Virus record (IMG/VR): IMGVR_UViG_3300047095_000306
Span: 1 to 40,262 of that record
Origin: a virus
Direction: 5' to 3' (one strand)
Length of the DNA stretch: 40,262 bases
This document shows positions 1 to 6,741 of the stretch, one piece after another (position 1 is the stretch's first letter; every line of letters begins with the position of its first letter). The notes below the pieces were generated by a model, which saw only the letters and a program-made list of their open reading frames with translations, was not told the DNA's origin and ran no database searches. Both the position numbers and the translations under genes were made by a program.

Positions 1-127
1 ACATGGAAAATAAATTTCGATACCAGAAACAAGCTAAGGCCGAAGCCGAAGTCCGTCGCAAGAAGGTACGCGACCTATACAAGCTCGGCCATACATGGAC
101 AGAGATAGGCCGCTTGCTAGGCGTATC
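1..127. repeat. Terminal direct repeat, left copy
   Basis: These 127 bases are identical to 40136-40262 at the other end. 127 is a common maximum k-mer length in short-read assemblers, so the repeat most simply marks a circular contig whose ends overlap by one k-mer. A genuine short terminal repeat cannot be excluded from sequence alone. The break falls inside the small HTH gene. Confidence 0.97.
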
Positions 128-164
128 CCCTCAACGAGCGCAGCAGATAGGGGCAAAGAAATAA
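3..164 (+). CDS. Small HTH DNA-binding protein (53 aa)
   Basis: This 53-residue protein has a basic N-terminal half followed by a helix-turn-helix of the sigma-region-4 type: about residues 25-50 read GHTWTEIGRLLGVSPQRAQQ, with the pattern G-x-T-x-x-E-I-G-x-x-L-G-V-S. It is the first gene to the right of the palindromic promoter at 40093-40130. The -10 hexamer ends only 7 nt before the ATG and there is no Shine-Dalgarno, so the mRNA is probably leaderless. By position and fold it is likely the phage's early regulator and may bind the promoter palindrome itself; that role is inference. The 5' part is repeated at the right end of the window because of the contig overlap. Confidence 0.8.
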   Translation: MENKFRYQKQAKAEAEVRRKKVRDLYKLGHTWTEIGRLLGVSPQRAQQIGAKK

Positions 165-295
165 TTGAAGATGCAATCGGAGGCGGTAAGTTCGTTTCAC
201 TTCATAGGGATTCCGTATATTTAGGGAAGTGTGAAAGCTGCCCAGATCAGTGCGGAGTCGAACATTCAGCAGGACAAAATAGGGAAACAAAAGAC

Positions 296-1690
296 ATGAA
301 CAGCACCGTACATCAAGATCAAACCGCGCTCTTTAAGGAAGCGGTGGAATGGGTATATCTGAAAACCGTTATCGGTTCCGGCTACGAGGCAGACATTTCG
401 CGCTTGGCAATTGAGGATGTTATCGCCAAGCGCGCAGCCCGCAAGAACATGCAGATTCATTCGGCCATCGTGCTGAAAATCAATGACGAGTTCAGCGGGT
501 TTTTTACCTTCCAGCAGAACGATGTTTCGCGGGAATTCTGCCTGCTGCAATCAGTTATCGAGCCGGCGAAATACACGAAAGAACTGTATGCACAGATGGT
601 GCGCGAGGTGATAGCGCACAAGCCGGAAGATTACCCGGCGATGATTACGACGGACCCGAAAAGCAAGTTCGAGACGCCGGCTCTGTTCGAGAGTGTCGGG
701 TTCCAAACCTACCTGAAAATGTCCGGCTTTCACTACATGGTACATGGCCCGATTGAGTCGATGCGTATGAAACTGCTGGCGCATATCACCATGACAAACG
801 TCTGGAATTCCATCAAGGGAGATTGGTTGCGGTTGAAGAAGGAATGGCGCGAACGCATTGACGCATCTGGCGCGGCGGCAGGGGTCGAAAACCCGGCATT
901 CGCCACGCGGGAAGGCTGCTGGCAGGGCGAGCAAGGCATGGCGAACGTGGTAACACGCGACCCAACAAAGGCCGGCAAGGAAGAGGGCCGCGCCCACAAC
1001 GGGAACGCCTCTGTGCTCGATCCGGTGGCCTGCGAGGTCATTGCCCGTTTCTTCATGCCGAAGAATGGCCGGCGTATTTACAACCCGTTCGGCGGTGGTG
1101 TCCAAATGGGCTATGTTGCCGGCGGCTGCGGCTTTGAATATGTGGCGAGCGAGATTCGCCAGAACCAAGCCGACGCGAACAACAAGATTTGCAGCGAGTT
1201 CGAATCGGTGAAGTGGGTTCAGAGCGATTCGACTTCGTATGATCCTGACGGGATGTTTGATCTCGTGTTCAGCTGCCCGCCGTACTACAAAGTCGAAACT
1301 TATCTTGACTATGACGGAAATCCTCCGCCAGGAGAAATCAATTCTTTCGACACCTACGAGCAATTCCGAGATGTTCTTTTTGCCGGCTACAAAAAGGCCA
1401 TCGAACACCTGAATGACAATTGCTTTTTCGTGGTGATGACCGGCGACAGTCGGGATAAGAACGGTGCCTACTACTGCTGCGAATCCGAGCATGAACTGTT
1501 CTTCAAGTCACAGGGCTTGTCGGTTTATAACAAGATCGTTTATCTCGAATGCGAATTCACTCGGCTGGCCCATGCAAAGAAAACGCTGCATACCCGCAAG
1601 TTTCCCAAGCGTGAGCAGAAAATCATCGTCGCATACAAGGGGAAGATTGCCAACATCAAAGACCACTACGCGCCGATTGGCCGGTTGTGA
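296..1690 (+). CDS. GNAT-like domain fused to a DNA methyltransferase
   Basis: The 464-aa protein has two parts. Residues about 30-155 look like a GNAT acyltransferase fold, with a beta/alpha layout ending in ALFESVGFQ, the usual C-terminal GNAT signature. Residues about 230-464 are an amino-methyltransferase: NPFGGG (263-268) resembles the SAM-binding motif and SCPPYY (326-331) is the (S/D/N)PP(Y/F) catalytic motif of N6-adenine/N4-cytosine enzymes. The frame is open upstream to 95, but there is no ATG/GTG/TTG between the HTH stop and 296; the ATG at 296 follows AGGGAAAC. It probably modifies phage DNA against restriction. Whether the GNAT part acts on DNA, as the GNAT-fold Mom protein of phage Mu does, is unknown. 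Confidence 0.8.
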   Translation: MNSTVHQDQTALFKEAVEWVYLKTVIGSGYEADISRLAIEDVIAKRAARKNMQIHSAIVLKINDEFSGFFTFQQNDVSREFCLLQSVIEPAKYTKELYAQMVREVIAHKPEDYPAMITTDPKSKFETPALFESVGFQTYLKMSGFHYMVHGPIESMRMKLLAHITMTNVWNSIKGDWLRLKKEWRERIDASGAAAGVENPAFATREGCWQGEQGMANVVTRDPTKAGKEEGRAHNGNASVLDPVACEVIARFFMPKNGRRIYNPFGGGVQMGYVAGGCGFEYVASEIRQNQADANNKICSEFESVKWVQSDSTSYDPDGMFDLVFSCPPYYKVETYLDYDGNPPPGEINSFDTYEQFRDVLFAGYKKAIEHLNDNCFFVVMTGDSRDKNGAYYCCESEHELFFKSQGLSVYNKIVYLECEFTRLAHAKKTLHTRKFPKREQKIIVAYKGKIANIKDHYAPIGRL

Positions 1691-1691
1691 A

Positions 1692-1901
1692 ATGAACTGG
1701 CGCGGCTATGTACTTAAATCGTCGCGCCAGGCTCTTGACAGCGGCGAAGTGAAGGCGCATCATGAACGTTCAAGCCGTGACTGGCTTATTGGAGATCGTA
1801 TGAGTCTTTACAACCCTGCCCTACCTATCAGAGCCATCGGCGCGGCCCCGTCTCGCCTTCTCCGGCAACAGTCACCTGATAGTGTTTTCGGGCAGGGCTG
1901 A
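1692..1901 (+). CDS. Hypothetical protein (69 aa), doubtful
   Basis: This ORF starts with an ATG one base after the methyltransferase stop and ends 12 bases before the replication gene. The product is basic and has no recognised domain. Its last third overlaps a strong long-range inverted repeat (1814-1897), so this stretch may instead be a structured leader for the gene at 1914. There is no good Shine-Dalgarno; translation could be coupled to the upstream stop. Confidence 0.4.
   Translation: MNWRGYVLKSSRQALDSGEVKAHHERSSRDWLIGDRMSLYNPALPIRAIGAAPSRLLRQQSPDSVFGQG
1814..1897. repeat. Long-range inverted repeat upstream of the replication gene
   Basis: CCCTGCCC (1814-1821) pairs with GGGCAGGG (1890-1897), and immediately inside CTATCAG (1825-1831) pairs with CTGATAG (1876-1882). 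The two perfect arms bound an 84-nt folded unit that ends 16 nt before the GTG start at 1914. It could be a structured 5' leader, an attenuator or a protein-binding site. No T-run follows, so it is not a simple intrinsic terminator. Confidence 0.5.
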
Positions 1902-1913
1902 AAGGGCTTATCC

Positions 1914-2615
1914 GTGCATTACTACCAGTTCAACATCGCGGATTACCGCAAGGACACAACCCACCTGACCATGGTAGAGCATGCCATTTACCGGCAACTT
2001 TTGGACTGGTATTACTTGGACGAGAAACCGATTCCACTTGAAACCCAGTGGGTTATTCGTCGGTTTCCGTTGGGTTATGAACAGGTCGAAACCATCCTTC
2101 AAGAGTTCTTTGAAAAGCGCGAAGATGGGTGGCATCACGACCGCTGCGACATCGAAATCAACAACTATCAGCACAACGCAGAGAAAAACAGGCGCAACGG
2201 AAAGCTAGGAGGACGCCCAAGAAAAACCACTTGGGTTAATTTGGCTAACCCAAACGAAACCCAAACGAAAGCCAACCAAGAACCATTAACCATTAACCAA
2301 GAACTAAAAGAGTCAACTGCATTGTCTGGCAAGCCAGACGTTTTGCTTTCAAACGGTAAGCAAAAATTCAAAGCAGACGCACTTCAAATACTGGACTTCC
2401 TGAATATCAAAACCGGAAGCCGCTACAGACCCGTAGTTGCAAATCTTGAGTTGATTGCTGCCAGACTGAAAGAAGGGGCGACTTCGGATGAATGCCGCCA
2501 GGTCATTGCCAAGAAAGCAAGGGAGTGGAAGGGTACGGACATGGAGGGTTATCTCCGACCGGCTACCCTTTTCAACCGGACGAAATTTGCTCAATACCAA
2601 GGAGAGTTGATATGA
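1914..2615 (+). CDS. Replication protein, YdaU (DUF1376) N-terminus with phage TIGR02220-type C-terminus
   Basis: The 233-aa protein opens with the DUF1376/YdaU pattern (about residues 1-75, including HYYQFNIADYRKDTTHL and LLDWYYLDEKP). It has a basic hydrophilic linker (about 80-130) and a C-terminal domain of the phage replication-protein type (about 145-230, containing LNIKTGSRYRP, AARLKEGA and GYLRPATLFN). Such proteins stand where lambda O or DnaD-like initiators do and probably bind the phage origin. The start is a GTG with AAAGGG upstream. The stop overlaps the next gene's ATG (ATGA), indicating translational coupling. Confidence 0.85.
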   Translation: MHYYQFNIADYRKDTTHLTMVEHAIYRQLLDWYYLDEKPIPLETQWVIRRFPLGYEQVETILQEFFEKREDGWHHDRCDIEINNYQHNAEKNRRNGKLGGRPRKTTWVNLANPNETQTKANQEPLTINQELKESTALSGKPDVLLSNGKQKFKADALQILDFLNIKTGSRYRPVVANLELIAARLKEGATSDECRQVIAKKAREWKGTDMEGYLRPATLFNRTKFAQYQGELI

Positions 2616-2998
2616 ATTCATGCCCTGAATGTGGAAGTGCGCTTAACTACGGAGCGAAGTCCTGCTCCTGCGGTTGGGGAAAGGCAAAAAACAACGTGAT
2701 GTCTCAACCTGAAAAAGATCAATGGGATCGTGACCATAAAGCGGCCATGAAGATTCAAGAGGACATCGCAACAGAGCAAGCGCAAATCTGGCTGGAGAAA
2801 AACGGGATAGTCGGTCGCCACGTTAAGGGTATCGAGCGCAGGAAAGCCCTGCAAGCCTACTTGAAGCGTCTTAACTCCCTACCCCGCCCTGAATCAACGG
2901 CGTGGGCCTACGACATCGTTAGCCGGATTGCTGACGGAGAAATCGTCTGCGGTGAAGCTGAGAAAATGGCAATGAGCGTTGTCCGTGAAACTCTGTAA
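2612..2998 (+). CDS. Zinc-ribbon protein (128 aa)
   Basis: The first 20 residues form a zinc ribbon, CPECG then CSCG. The remaining roughly 100 residues are helical and charged with no domain I can name. The ATG lies 6 nt after AAGGAGAG and overlaps the replication gene's stop by four bases, so the two are co-translated. A replication accessory role is suggested only by position. Confidence 0.75.
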   Translation: MNSCPECGSALNYGAKSCSCGWGKAKNNVMSQPEKDQWDRDHKAAMKIQEDIATEQAQIWLEKNGIVGRHVKGIERRKALQAYLKRLNSLPRPESTAWAYDIVSRIADGEIVCGEAEKMAMSVVRETL

Positions 2999-3191
2999 CT
3001 GCGGCGGAGACTACCTGAGACACGGCATCCTCAGATACAAGTCAGGAGCCATAAGCTACCGCTATATCTGTCGGGATTGTCGAAAGACCATGATCGCCCC
3101 GATCACTGAAGACGTAGTTAAGGGGAAACTCTACTTCAATCCTACTGGACGACCTACCTTGAAAGACTGGCGCTTTGAAGTGGCAGCGTAA
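2985..3191 (+). CDS. Small zinc-finger protein (68 aa)
   Basis: It contains CNCGG near the N-terminus and CRDC in the middle, a four-cysteine zinc knuckle like those in InsA-type and other small phage DNA-binding proteins. The GTG start overlaps the end of the preceding gene; a TTG six bases upstream is an alternative. Function unknown; DNA or RNA binding is plausible. Confidence 0.65.
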   Translation: MKLCNCGGDYLRHGILRYKSGAISYRYICRDCRKTMIAPITEDVVKGKLYFNPTGRPTLKDWRFEVAA

Positions 3192-3198
3192 GGGTGAA

Positions 3199-3366
3199 AT
3201 GGGCGTCATATGCGAACCCTACCGGATAGGTAAATACCTAGTCGGGGATCACCTTGAATACCGCCTCTGGTACAACTACGAATTGATCCACGAAGGCAAA
3301 ACCTTCGAGTCCTGTAGCGAGGCAGCACAGAAACATCTTGACCTTTCCCTAAAATCGGACATATAA
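3199..3366 (+). CDS. Hypothetical protein (55 aa)
   Basis: This short protein of mixed beta/alpha character (GKYLVGDHLEYRLWYNYELI) matches nothing I recognise. I chose the ATG at 3199, which follows AAGGGTG at good spacing, over a TTG at 3175 that would overlap the previous gene. Its 3' end lies under the promoter that drives the next gene. Confidence 0.55.
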   Translation: MGVICEPYRIGKYLVGDHLEYRLWYNYELIHEGKTFESCSEAAQKHLDLSLKSDI

Positions 3367-3367
3367 T
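3338..3367 (+). promoter_or_regulatory. Strong sigma70-type promoter (TTGACC-18-TATAAT)
   Basis: TTGACC at 3338-3343 is followed after 18 bases by a perfect TATAAT at 3362-3367. Only five bases separate the -10 box from the ATG at 3373, so transcription would begin at or next to the start codon and the mRNA would be leaderless. The gene downstream indeed lacks a Shine-Dalgarno. Confidence 0.65.
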
Positions 3368-3372
3368 AAGAC

Positions 3373-3570
3373 ATGGATACTAAAACCGAAGTGAAGAAGC
3401 CAGGCCGACCGCCACTCCCTACCGACAAGGTGCTGTCAAGGTGCATTGAATTCCGGTGTACCGAAGCTCAGTACGCGGCTTACTTGAAGATCGGAGCGCA
3501 GGAGGCGTTGAGGAAGATTCTGGATAACGCTAACGTAACCGGCCTTGCGCCGGAAGGAGATAAATCATGA
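3373..3570 (+). CDS. Small basic protein with AT-hook-like start (65 aa)
   Basis: Residues 8-15 (KKPGRPPL) resemble an AT-hook or DNA minor-groove contact. The rest (IEFRCTEAQYAAYLKIG) could be a short helical or ribbon-helix-helix dimerisation unit. It is read from the promoter at 3338-3367 with no leader. A DNA-binding regulator is my guess; no family is certain. Its stop overlaps the next ATG (ATGA). Confidence 0.65.
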   Translation: MDTKTEVKKPGRPPLPTDKVLSRCIEFRCTEAQYAAYLKIGAQEALRKILDNANVTGLAPEGDKS

Positions 3571-3887
3571 GCACAGCGCCTATTGCGCAAGGTCCGGTTG
3601 ACGTAAATGTTAGAACTCAGGTTCCAATGCTTCCGTACAGAGAGGGGTCTGGCGGTGCAGCTTTTTGCTGCTCTCGATGCGGAATGATTTTCCGTGTTTT
3701 CGAGAAGCCGACGAGCAATATTTGTGTTCAATGCTCCACGGCGCTTAGAAAACACCCTGCATACGAAGAAGGATGGTTTGCGGCTCTTGAATTTATGGAA
3801 CAGTGGTTCCTTGGTGCAAAGTCAAAAAGCGGAAAAGGCGCGGCCATGAATTGCAAACGAGTACGGCTAGCGCGGATCGGGTTGTAA
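3567..3887 (+). CDS. Zinc-ribbon protein (106 aa)
   Basis: CSRCG and CVQCS, about 18 residues apart, make a C4 zinc ribbon at residues about 35-56, followed by a helical tail with a basic end. The Shine-Dalgarno GGAAGGAGA precedes the ATG at normal spacing. It sits in a compact run of small early genes. Function unknown. Confidence 0.65.
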   Translation: MSTAPIAQGPVDVNVRTQVPMLPYREGSGGAAFCCSRCGMIFRVFEKPTSNICVQCSTALRKHPAYEEGWFAALEFMEQWFLGAKSKSGKGAAMNCKRVRLARIGL

Positions 3888-3893
3888 ATCGTG

Positions 3894-4088
3894 ATGAAGT
3901 CGACCAAAGAGTTCAATGCTGCGTACCGATCTGAGCATGAGTTTTTGCGAGGTTTCCGCGCTGGGGTCATTGGGAATAGATACCTCGGAGGGTACGACAA
4001 CCCAAAATACAAGCAAGGGTTTGACGAAGGCAGAGTGATTTTTGTGAAACTCGTAGAGTCGGCGCAAAAGAGTTCTAACGCAAAGTAG
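3894..4088 (+). CDS. Hypothetical protein (64 aa)
   Basis: A short charged protein of unknown family containing GFRAGVIGNRYLGGYDN. A GTG three bases upstream is an equally possible start. The 3' end reads TCTAACGCAAAGTAG, which looks like the R'' end of an attC site (compare the ends of the genes at 5921 and 6741), but I could not find a matching R' core. Confidence 0.5.
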   Translation: MKSTKEFNAAYRSEHEFLRGFRAGVIGNRYLGGYDNPKYKQGFDEGRVIFVKLVESAQKSSNAK

Positions 4089-4142
4089 ACACCCTAAAAA
4101 CCCATGCTTTGCACCTAGTAGGTGGATAAACAGGAGAATGAG

Positions 4143-4718
4143 ATGACCAAAGACGAAGAAGCCCTTGCGCTGAAGCTCATCGAAGATTTCTTTGACGAAC
4201 ATACAGACTTAGATCATGTTGTCGCGTATGCCGCCGCTGTCCTCGACGCGATTCGGGCGCAGCAAGAGCCGGTGGCGTGGCGAGTTGAGTCTGAGATTCC
4301 TATGGAAACTGGGTACGACGTAGTGTTTGATTATGCGGAGTTTCCAATGGTGGGTGCTACTGCTTTGTTCACCACGCCTCCCGTTGCCGCGATACCTGAC
4401 GGGTGGATTAGCGTTACAGAACATTTGCCGGAAAGTGGTAAGCCTGTACTGGCACAAGTGGGGAGGCTGGTTATTCGTGCAGCCTATGCTGCCAAGTTCA
4501 CACTAGACGAGGAAAATTGGGGGTGGTGGAACGACGGTGACGGTGCTGATTACAACGAAGCTAATGACACAACATATTGGCCGGAGGGCTGGTACGAATG
4601 GAATCAACACGAGGAAATTCATTGGTCGGTCACTGATGTAACGCATTGGATGCCGCTGCCAGAGGCACCTAACGCCAAGGTAAGCGGCAGGCCGCACCAC
4701 GAAACTGAAAAGGAGTGA
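4143..4718 (+). CDS. DUF551-type protein (191 aa)
   Basis: The central and C-terminal parts carry the DUF551 pattern: WISVTEHLPESGKPVL at about 92-107, ending in DVTHWMPLPEAP at about 167-178. DUF551 proteins are common in phages and of unknown function. The N-terminal 50 residues are helical and acidic. The ATG at 4143 follows AGGAG at 8 nt and was preferred over a GTG at 4122. The coding end runs into a probable attC site (4667-4789), so this gene may itself be the first cassette or the junction with the phage backbone. Confidence 0.7.
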   Translation: MTKDEEALALKLIEDFFDEHTDLDHVVAYAAAVLDAIRAQQEPVAWRVESEIPMETGYDVVFDYAEFPMVGATALFTTPPVAAIPDGWISVTEHLPESGKPVLAQVGRLVIRAAYAAKFTLDEENWGWWNDGDGADYNEANDTTYWPEGWYEWNQHEEIHWSVTDVTHWMPLPEAPNAKVSGRPHHETEKE

Positions 4719-4789
4719 TGAAGGTGGAGCAACTACAAACCGAAAACAGCTCCGCTGGCGGCCTGTCCGACTTGACCGACGTGTTAGAT
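4667..4789 (+). repeat. Probable integron attC site (long form)
   Basis: The R'' core ACCTAAC (4667-4673) and R' core GTTAGAT (4783-4789) fit RYYYAAC and GTTRRRY. Inside, CAAG...CGGCAGGCCGC (4676-4695) pairs with GCGGCCTGTCCGACTTG (4758-4774) with a few extrahelical bases. At 123 bp it is within the usual attC size range. It ends 21 bases before the methyltransferase ATG chosen at 4811, and it contains the stop of the DUF551 gene. Confidence 0.55.
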
Positions 4790-4810
4790 GACGGCGGCAA
4801 GTGCCACACC

Positions 4811-5233
4811 ATGCGGGTGATGAGCAGCAGCGAGGACATGACCTGGGCAACCCCGCAGGAGTGGTTTGACTACCTGAACCTCGAATTCGGCTTCACGCTC
4901 GACCCGTGCTGCTGGCCGGATACCGCGAAGTGCAAGCGGTACTACACCCCAGAAACGGACGGACTTGCTCAAAGCTGGACAGATGAGCGGGTGTTTATGA
5001 ACCCACCCTATGGCCGAGAAATAGGCAAATGGATGAAGAAAGCCTATGAGGAAGCCAGAGACAGCGGCGCGCTTGTGGTTTGTTTTGTTACGGCGCGAGT
5101 GGATACGAACTGGTGGCACAGCTACGCGGCAAAGGCGACCGAAGTGCGTTTCCCGAAGGGACGAGTTAAGAACCCGACTGGGATTGCGTGGCCGTTCCCG
5201 GTTGCGGTGGTCGTGTTCAGGCCACGAGGATGA
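4811..5233 (+). CDS. Phage N6-adenine DNA methyltransferase (Dam/DNMT type)
   Basis: This is the compact phage Dam family. Early in the protein WATPQEWFDYLN is the usual opening block, LDPCC is followed by TAKC and YYTPETDGL, and NPPYG is the catalytic DPPY-type motif that flips and methylates adenine. The frame is open from a GTG at 4715 (172 aa), but the bases before 4790 look like an attC site, so I chose the ATG at 4811 (140 aa); an ATG at 4820 is also possible. It probably protects phage DNA or regulates by GATC-type methylation. It appears to lie within a gene cassette. Confidence 0.8.
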   Translation: MRVMSSSEDMTWATPQEWFDYLNLEFGFTLDPCCWPDTAKCKRYYTPETDGLAQSWTDERVFMNPPYGREIGKWMKKAYEEARDSGALVVCFVTARVDTNWWHSYAAKATEVRFPKGRVKNPTGIAWPFPVAVVVFRPRG

Positions 5234-5293
5234 AGTCATCTAACGTGAAAGTAACAGGCGCACCGGCCCACGGTGATTAAAGGAGAGAAGAAC

Positions 5294-5560
5294 GTGAAAC
5301 GACTGACACGCTATGCAGGACTGATTGCCGGTGCGTCCTTGTTGACTGTCGGGTTGGGGGGCTGTACTGGCTCCGGCATAACACAGGCCGACCAGTGCAT
5401 GAGGCGCGAGATTTTTATGCAGTGCATGGCGGCGCTCCCTGCTGGCCCGAAAGCGACGATGTACAACGATTGGGACGAAGTAGTGAGCCAGTGCGAAAGC
5501 GCGGCGTACTACCAGAGCCTGCGCGCTAAAAGCCAAATAAAGCCGGAGTGCAGAACTTGA
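5294..5560 (+). CDS. Small lipoprotein (88 aa)
   Basis: A basic start (KRLTRY), a hydrophobic stretch and the lipobox LGGC with Cys24 give a clear type II signal peptide. The mature part is about 65 residues with four further cysteines, which suggests disulfides in the periplasm. The GTG at 5294 follows AAAGGAGAG at the right distance and was preferred over a GTG at 5273. It directly precedes an attC site. Superinfection exclusion or envelope modification would fit a phage lipoprotein, but no specific function can be read. Confidence 0.7.
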   Translation: MKRLTRYAGLIAGASLLTVGLGGCTGSGITQADQCMRREIFMQCMAALPAGPKATMYNDWDEVVSQCESAAYYQSLRAKSQIKPECRT

Positions 5561-5561
5561 C

Positions 5562-5628
5562 CCCCAACGCATGAGGTGAGGAGCCTGAGCGCTCTTTGCG
5601 AAGGTCGCCTCGACCGACTGGTTAGGGC
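5562..5628 (+). repeat. Integron attC site A
   Basis: The R'' core CCCCAAC (5562-5568) and the R' core GTTAGGG (5621-5627, followed by C) are complementary except at one base. L'' GAGGTGA (5573-5579) pairs with L' TCGCCTC (5605-5611). The site starts two bases after the lipoprotein stop, the usual attC position. Predicted recombination point is between G5621 and T5622. Confidence 0.75.
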
Positions 5629-5651
5629 GCGGGTTGATAAGGAGAGAGAAG

Positions 5652-5921
5652 ATGACCGACGAACGATACAAGAAAATCATGGAAGACCTTGGTATGCCGA
5701 ACAGCCGTAGCTTGCTGGTTGCGCTGCAACAGGTGGCAAACGAAGCAGGGCAAGAATGCGCAGCAGCAGAGCGCGAGGCGTGCGGAGAGATTGCGAACAA
5801 AAAAGCCGCAGATGTGTTGGCGAAAAACAGATTCTTCGGAGACGCAACGGGCACTGCGCGTTTTGCCGCCGAAATGCTAGAGGATGTTGGGTTAAAAATT
5901 CGCATGCGCTCTAACGCATAG
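5652..5921 (+). CDS. Cassette gene 1: hypothetical protein (89 aa)
   Basis: A helical, alanine- and glutamate-rich protein; residues about 20-60 could form an amphipathic coil. No family is recognised. The ATG follows GGAGAGAGAAG. Its last codons and stop (TAG at 5919) lie inside attC site B, so gene plus site form one mobile cassette unit of about 369 bp (5622-5990). Confidence 0.65.
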   Translation: MTDERYKKIMEDLGMPNSRSLLVALQQVANEAGQECAAAEREACGEIANKKAADVLAKNRFFGDATGTARFAAEMLEDVGLKIRMRSNA

Positions 5922-5997
5922 CTCAGGCGAGCGGCGCGCGAACAGAAACGAAACAAGAAGCAGCTTTTACGCGTCGCTTGGAGCGACGGGTTAGGGC
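5909..5997 (+). repeat. Integron attC site B
   Basis: R'' CTCTAAC (5909-5915) and R' GTTAGGG (5990-5996). Inner arms GCTCAGGCGAGCG (from 5921) and CGTCGCTTGGAGCG (5972-5985) pair with small bulges, as expected for a folded single-strand attC. The 89-bp size is typical. Confidence 0.75.
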
Positions 5998-6013
5998 CAA
6001 TACGGAGAAAGAT

Positions 6014-6388
6014 ATGAGTGCAAATTACATGCTCGACGGGCATAAGGCAGTGAAATGTAATGACCTGATGAAGTGGGCAAAATGGTTCGGAAACGCTAAC
6101 AGGCTGGTTGCATCCGAGACAATTGGTAAGTCGCGTGTAAGCACCGTGTTTCTCGGACTCGACCACAGATTTGGTGAAGGCAAACCACTGTTGTTTGAAA
6201 CGATGGTATTCGGTGGAGATGGCGACGGTGCGCAAGATCGCTGCACCACTTGGGAAGAAGCCGAAGCTATGCACGCGAGGATGGTTGATCGAGTGAAGAA
6301 CGAAGCCCCTAACGCCGCTTTGAGGGGCGACAGCGGCCTTATCGCTGGCGTCCCGCTCGAAAGCACAGTTATGCAACAGGAGGGTTGA
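6014..6388 (+). CDS. Cassette gene 2: conserved hypothetical protein (124 aa)
   Basis: It belongs to a small family seen in phages and bacteria with the pattern YMLDGH...WFGNANR..., VSTVFLGLDHRFGEGKP, LFETMVFGG and TWEEAEAMHARMV; function unknown. The ATG follows GGAGAAA. The reading frame passes right through attC site C and stops at 6388, 18 nt beyond the recombination point, so the last few residues are encoded by the neighbouring cassette and would change if cassettes were shuffled. Confidence 0.75.
   Translation: MSANYMLDGHKAVKCNDLMKWAKWFGNANRLVASETIGKSRVSTVFLGLDHRFGEGKPLLFETMVFGGDGDGAQDRCTTWEEAEAMHARMVDRVKNEAPNAALRGDSGLIAGVPLESTVMQQEG
6307..6374 (+). repeat. Integron attC site C
   Basis: R'' CCCTAAC (6307-6313) and R' GTTATGC (6368-6374). 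The L'' arm GCTTTGAGGGGCGAC (6317-6331) and the L' arm GTCCCGCTCGAAAGC (6350-6364) are almost perfectly complementary, differing by small bulges. This is one of the two clearest sites in the array. Confidence 0.85.
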
Positions 6389-6390
6389 AC

Positions 6391-6741
6391 ATGCAGCAGA
6401 TGTTTGTTTGGACGTTTGGCGATGTAGTTGGAGTTGTGGCGGCGGTTGTAGTTGCGGCGACGTTCGCCACCATTGCACTGAAACAGTGGGTTACCTCTGC
6501 GATTTGCAAGCACGACGGAGCAGTGGATGAGACGATGGCTTGCGATGCGATCTGCCGGAAGTGCGGGAAGAACTTGGGCTTCATCGGCGCATGGCGAGAC
6601 GCGCACAAGAGTGCACATTGTATGTGCGACGCGTGCAAGGATGGGGATTTGCACTACAGCGACTGCGCCGTGCATAACGCGCCAGCAATACCGAGAGGAT
6701 CGTGCGACTGCGGCGCAGTGCATAACGCAGAGCTGACCTGA
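6391..6741 (+). CDS. Cassette gene 3: membrane-anchored zinc-binding protein (116 aa)
   Basis: Residues about 9-32 form one hydrophobic membrane segment. Behind it comes a small zinc-binding domain (CKH, then DAICRKCGKNLGFIGAWR, then further cysteines and histidines). A near-repeat, CAVHNA / CGAVHNA, ends the protein. An AGGAGGG Shine-Dalgarno lies 8 nt before the ATG, between the R' core of site C and the gene. The stop falls inside attC site D. Likely an inner-membrane protein; role unknown. Confidence 0.65.
   Translation: MQQMFVWTFGDVVGVVAAVVVAATFATIALKQWVTSAICKHDGAVDETMACDAICRKCGKNLGFIGAWRDAHKSAHCMCDACKDGDLHYSDCAVHNAPAIPRGSCDCGAVHNAELT

Noticed and set aside
551-1492. Long open frame (313 codons) on the minus strand opposite the GNAT-methyltransferase
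   Set aside because: It lies wholly within a plus-strand gene with clear family motifs, has no recognisable domain, and faces against the compact rightward operon; it is a shadow frame.
4074-4135. Possible attC site after the 3894-4088 gene
   Set aside because: A TCTAACG core and a GCAAAG/CTTTGC pair are present, but no GTTRRRY core follows.
5238-5280. Possible attC site between the Dam and lipoprotein genes
   Set aside because: An R''-like ATCTAAC is present, but the partner core reads GTGATTA and the inner arms pair poorly; at best an eroded site.
5240-6478. Long minus-strand open frame across the cassette region
   Set aside because: It crosses several attC sites and opposes four small genes with good ribosome-binding sites; GC-rich cassettes commonly leave such antisense frames open.
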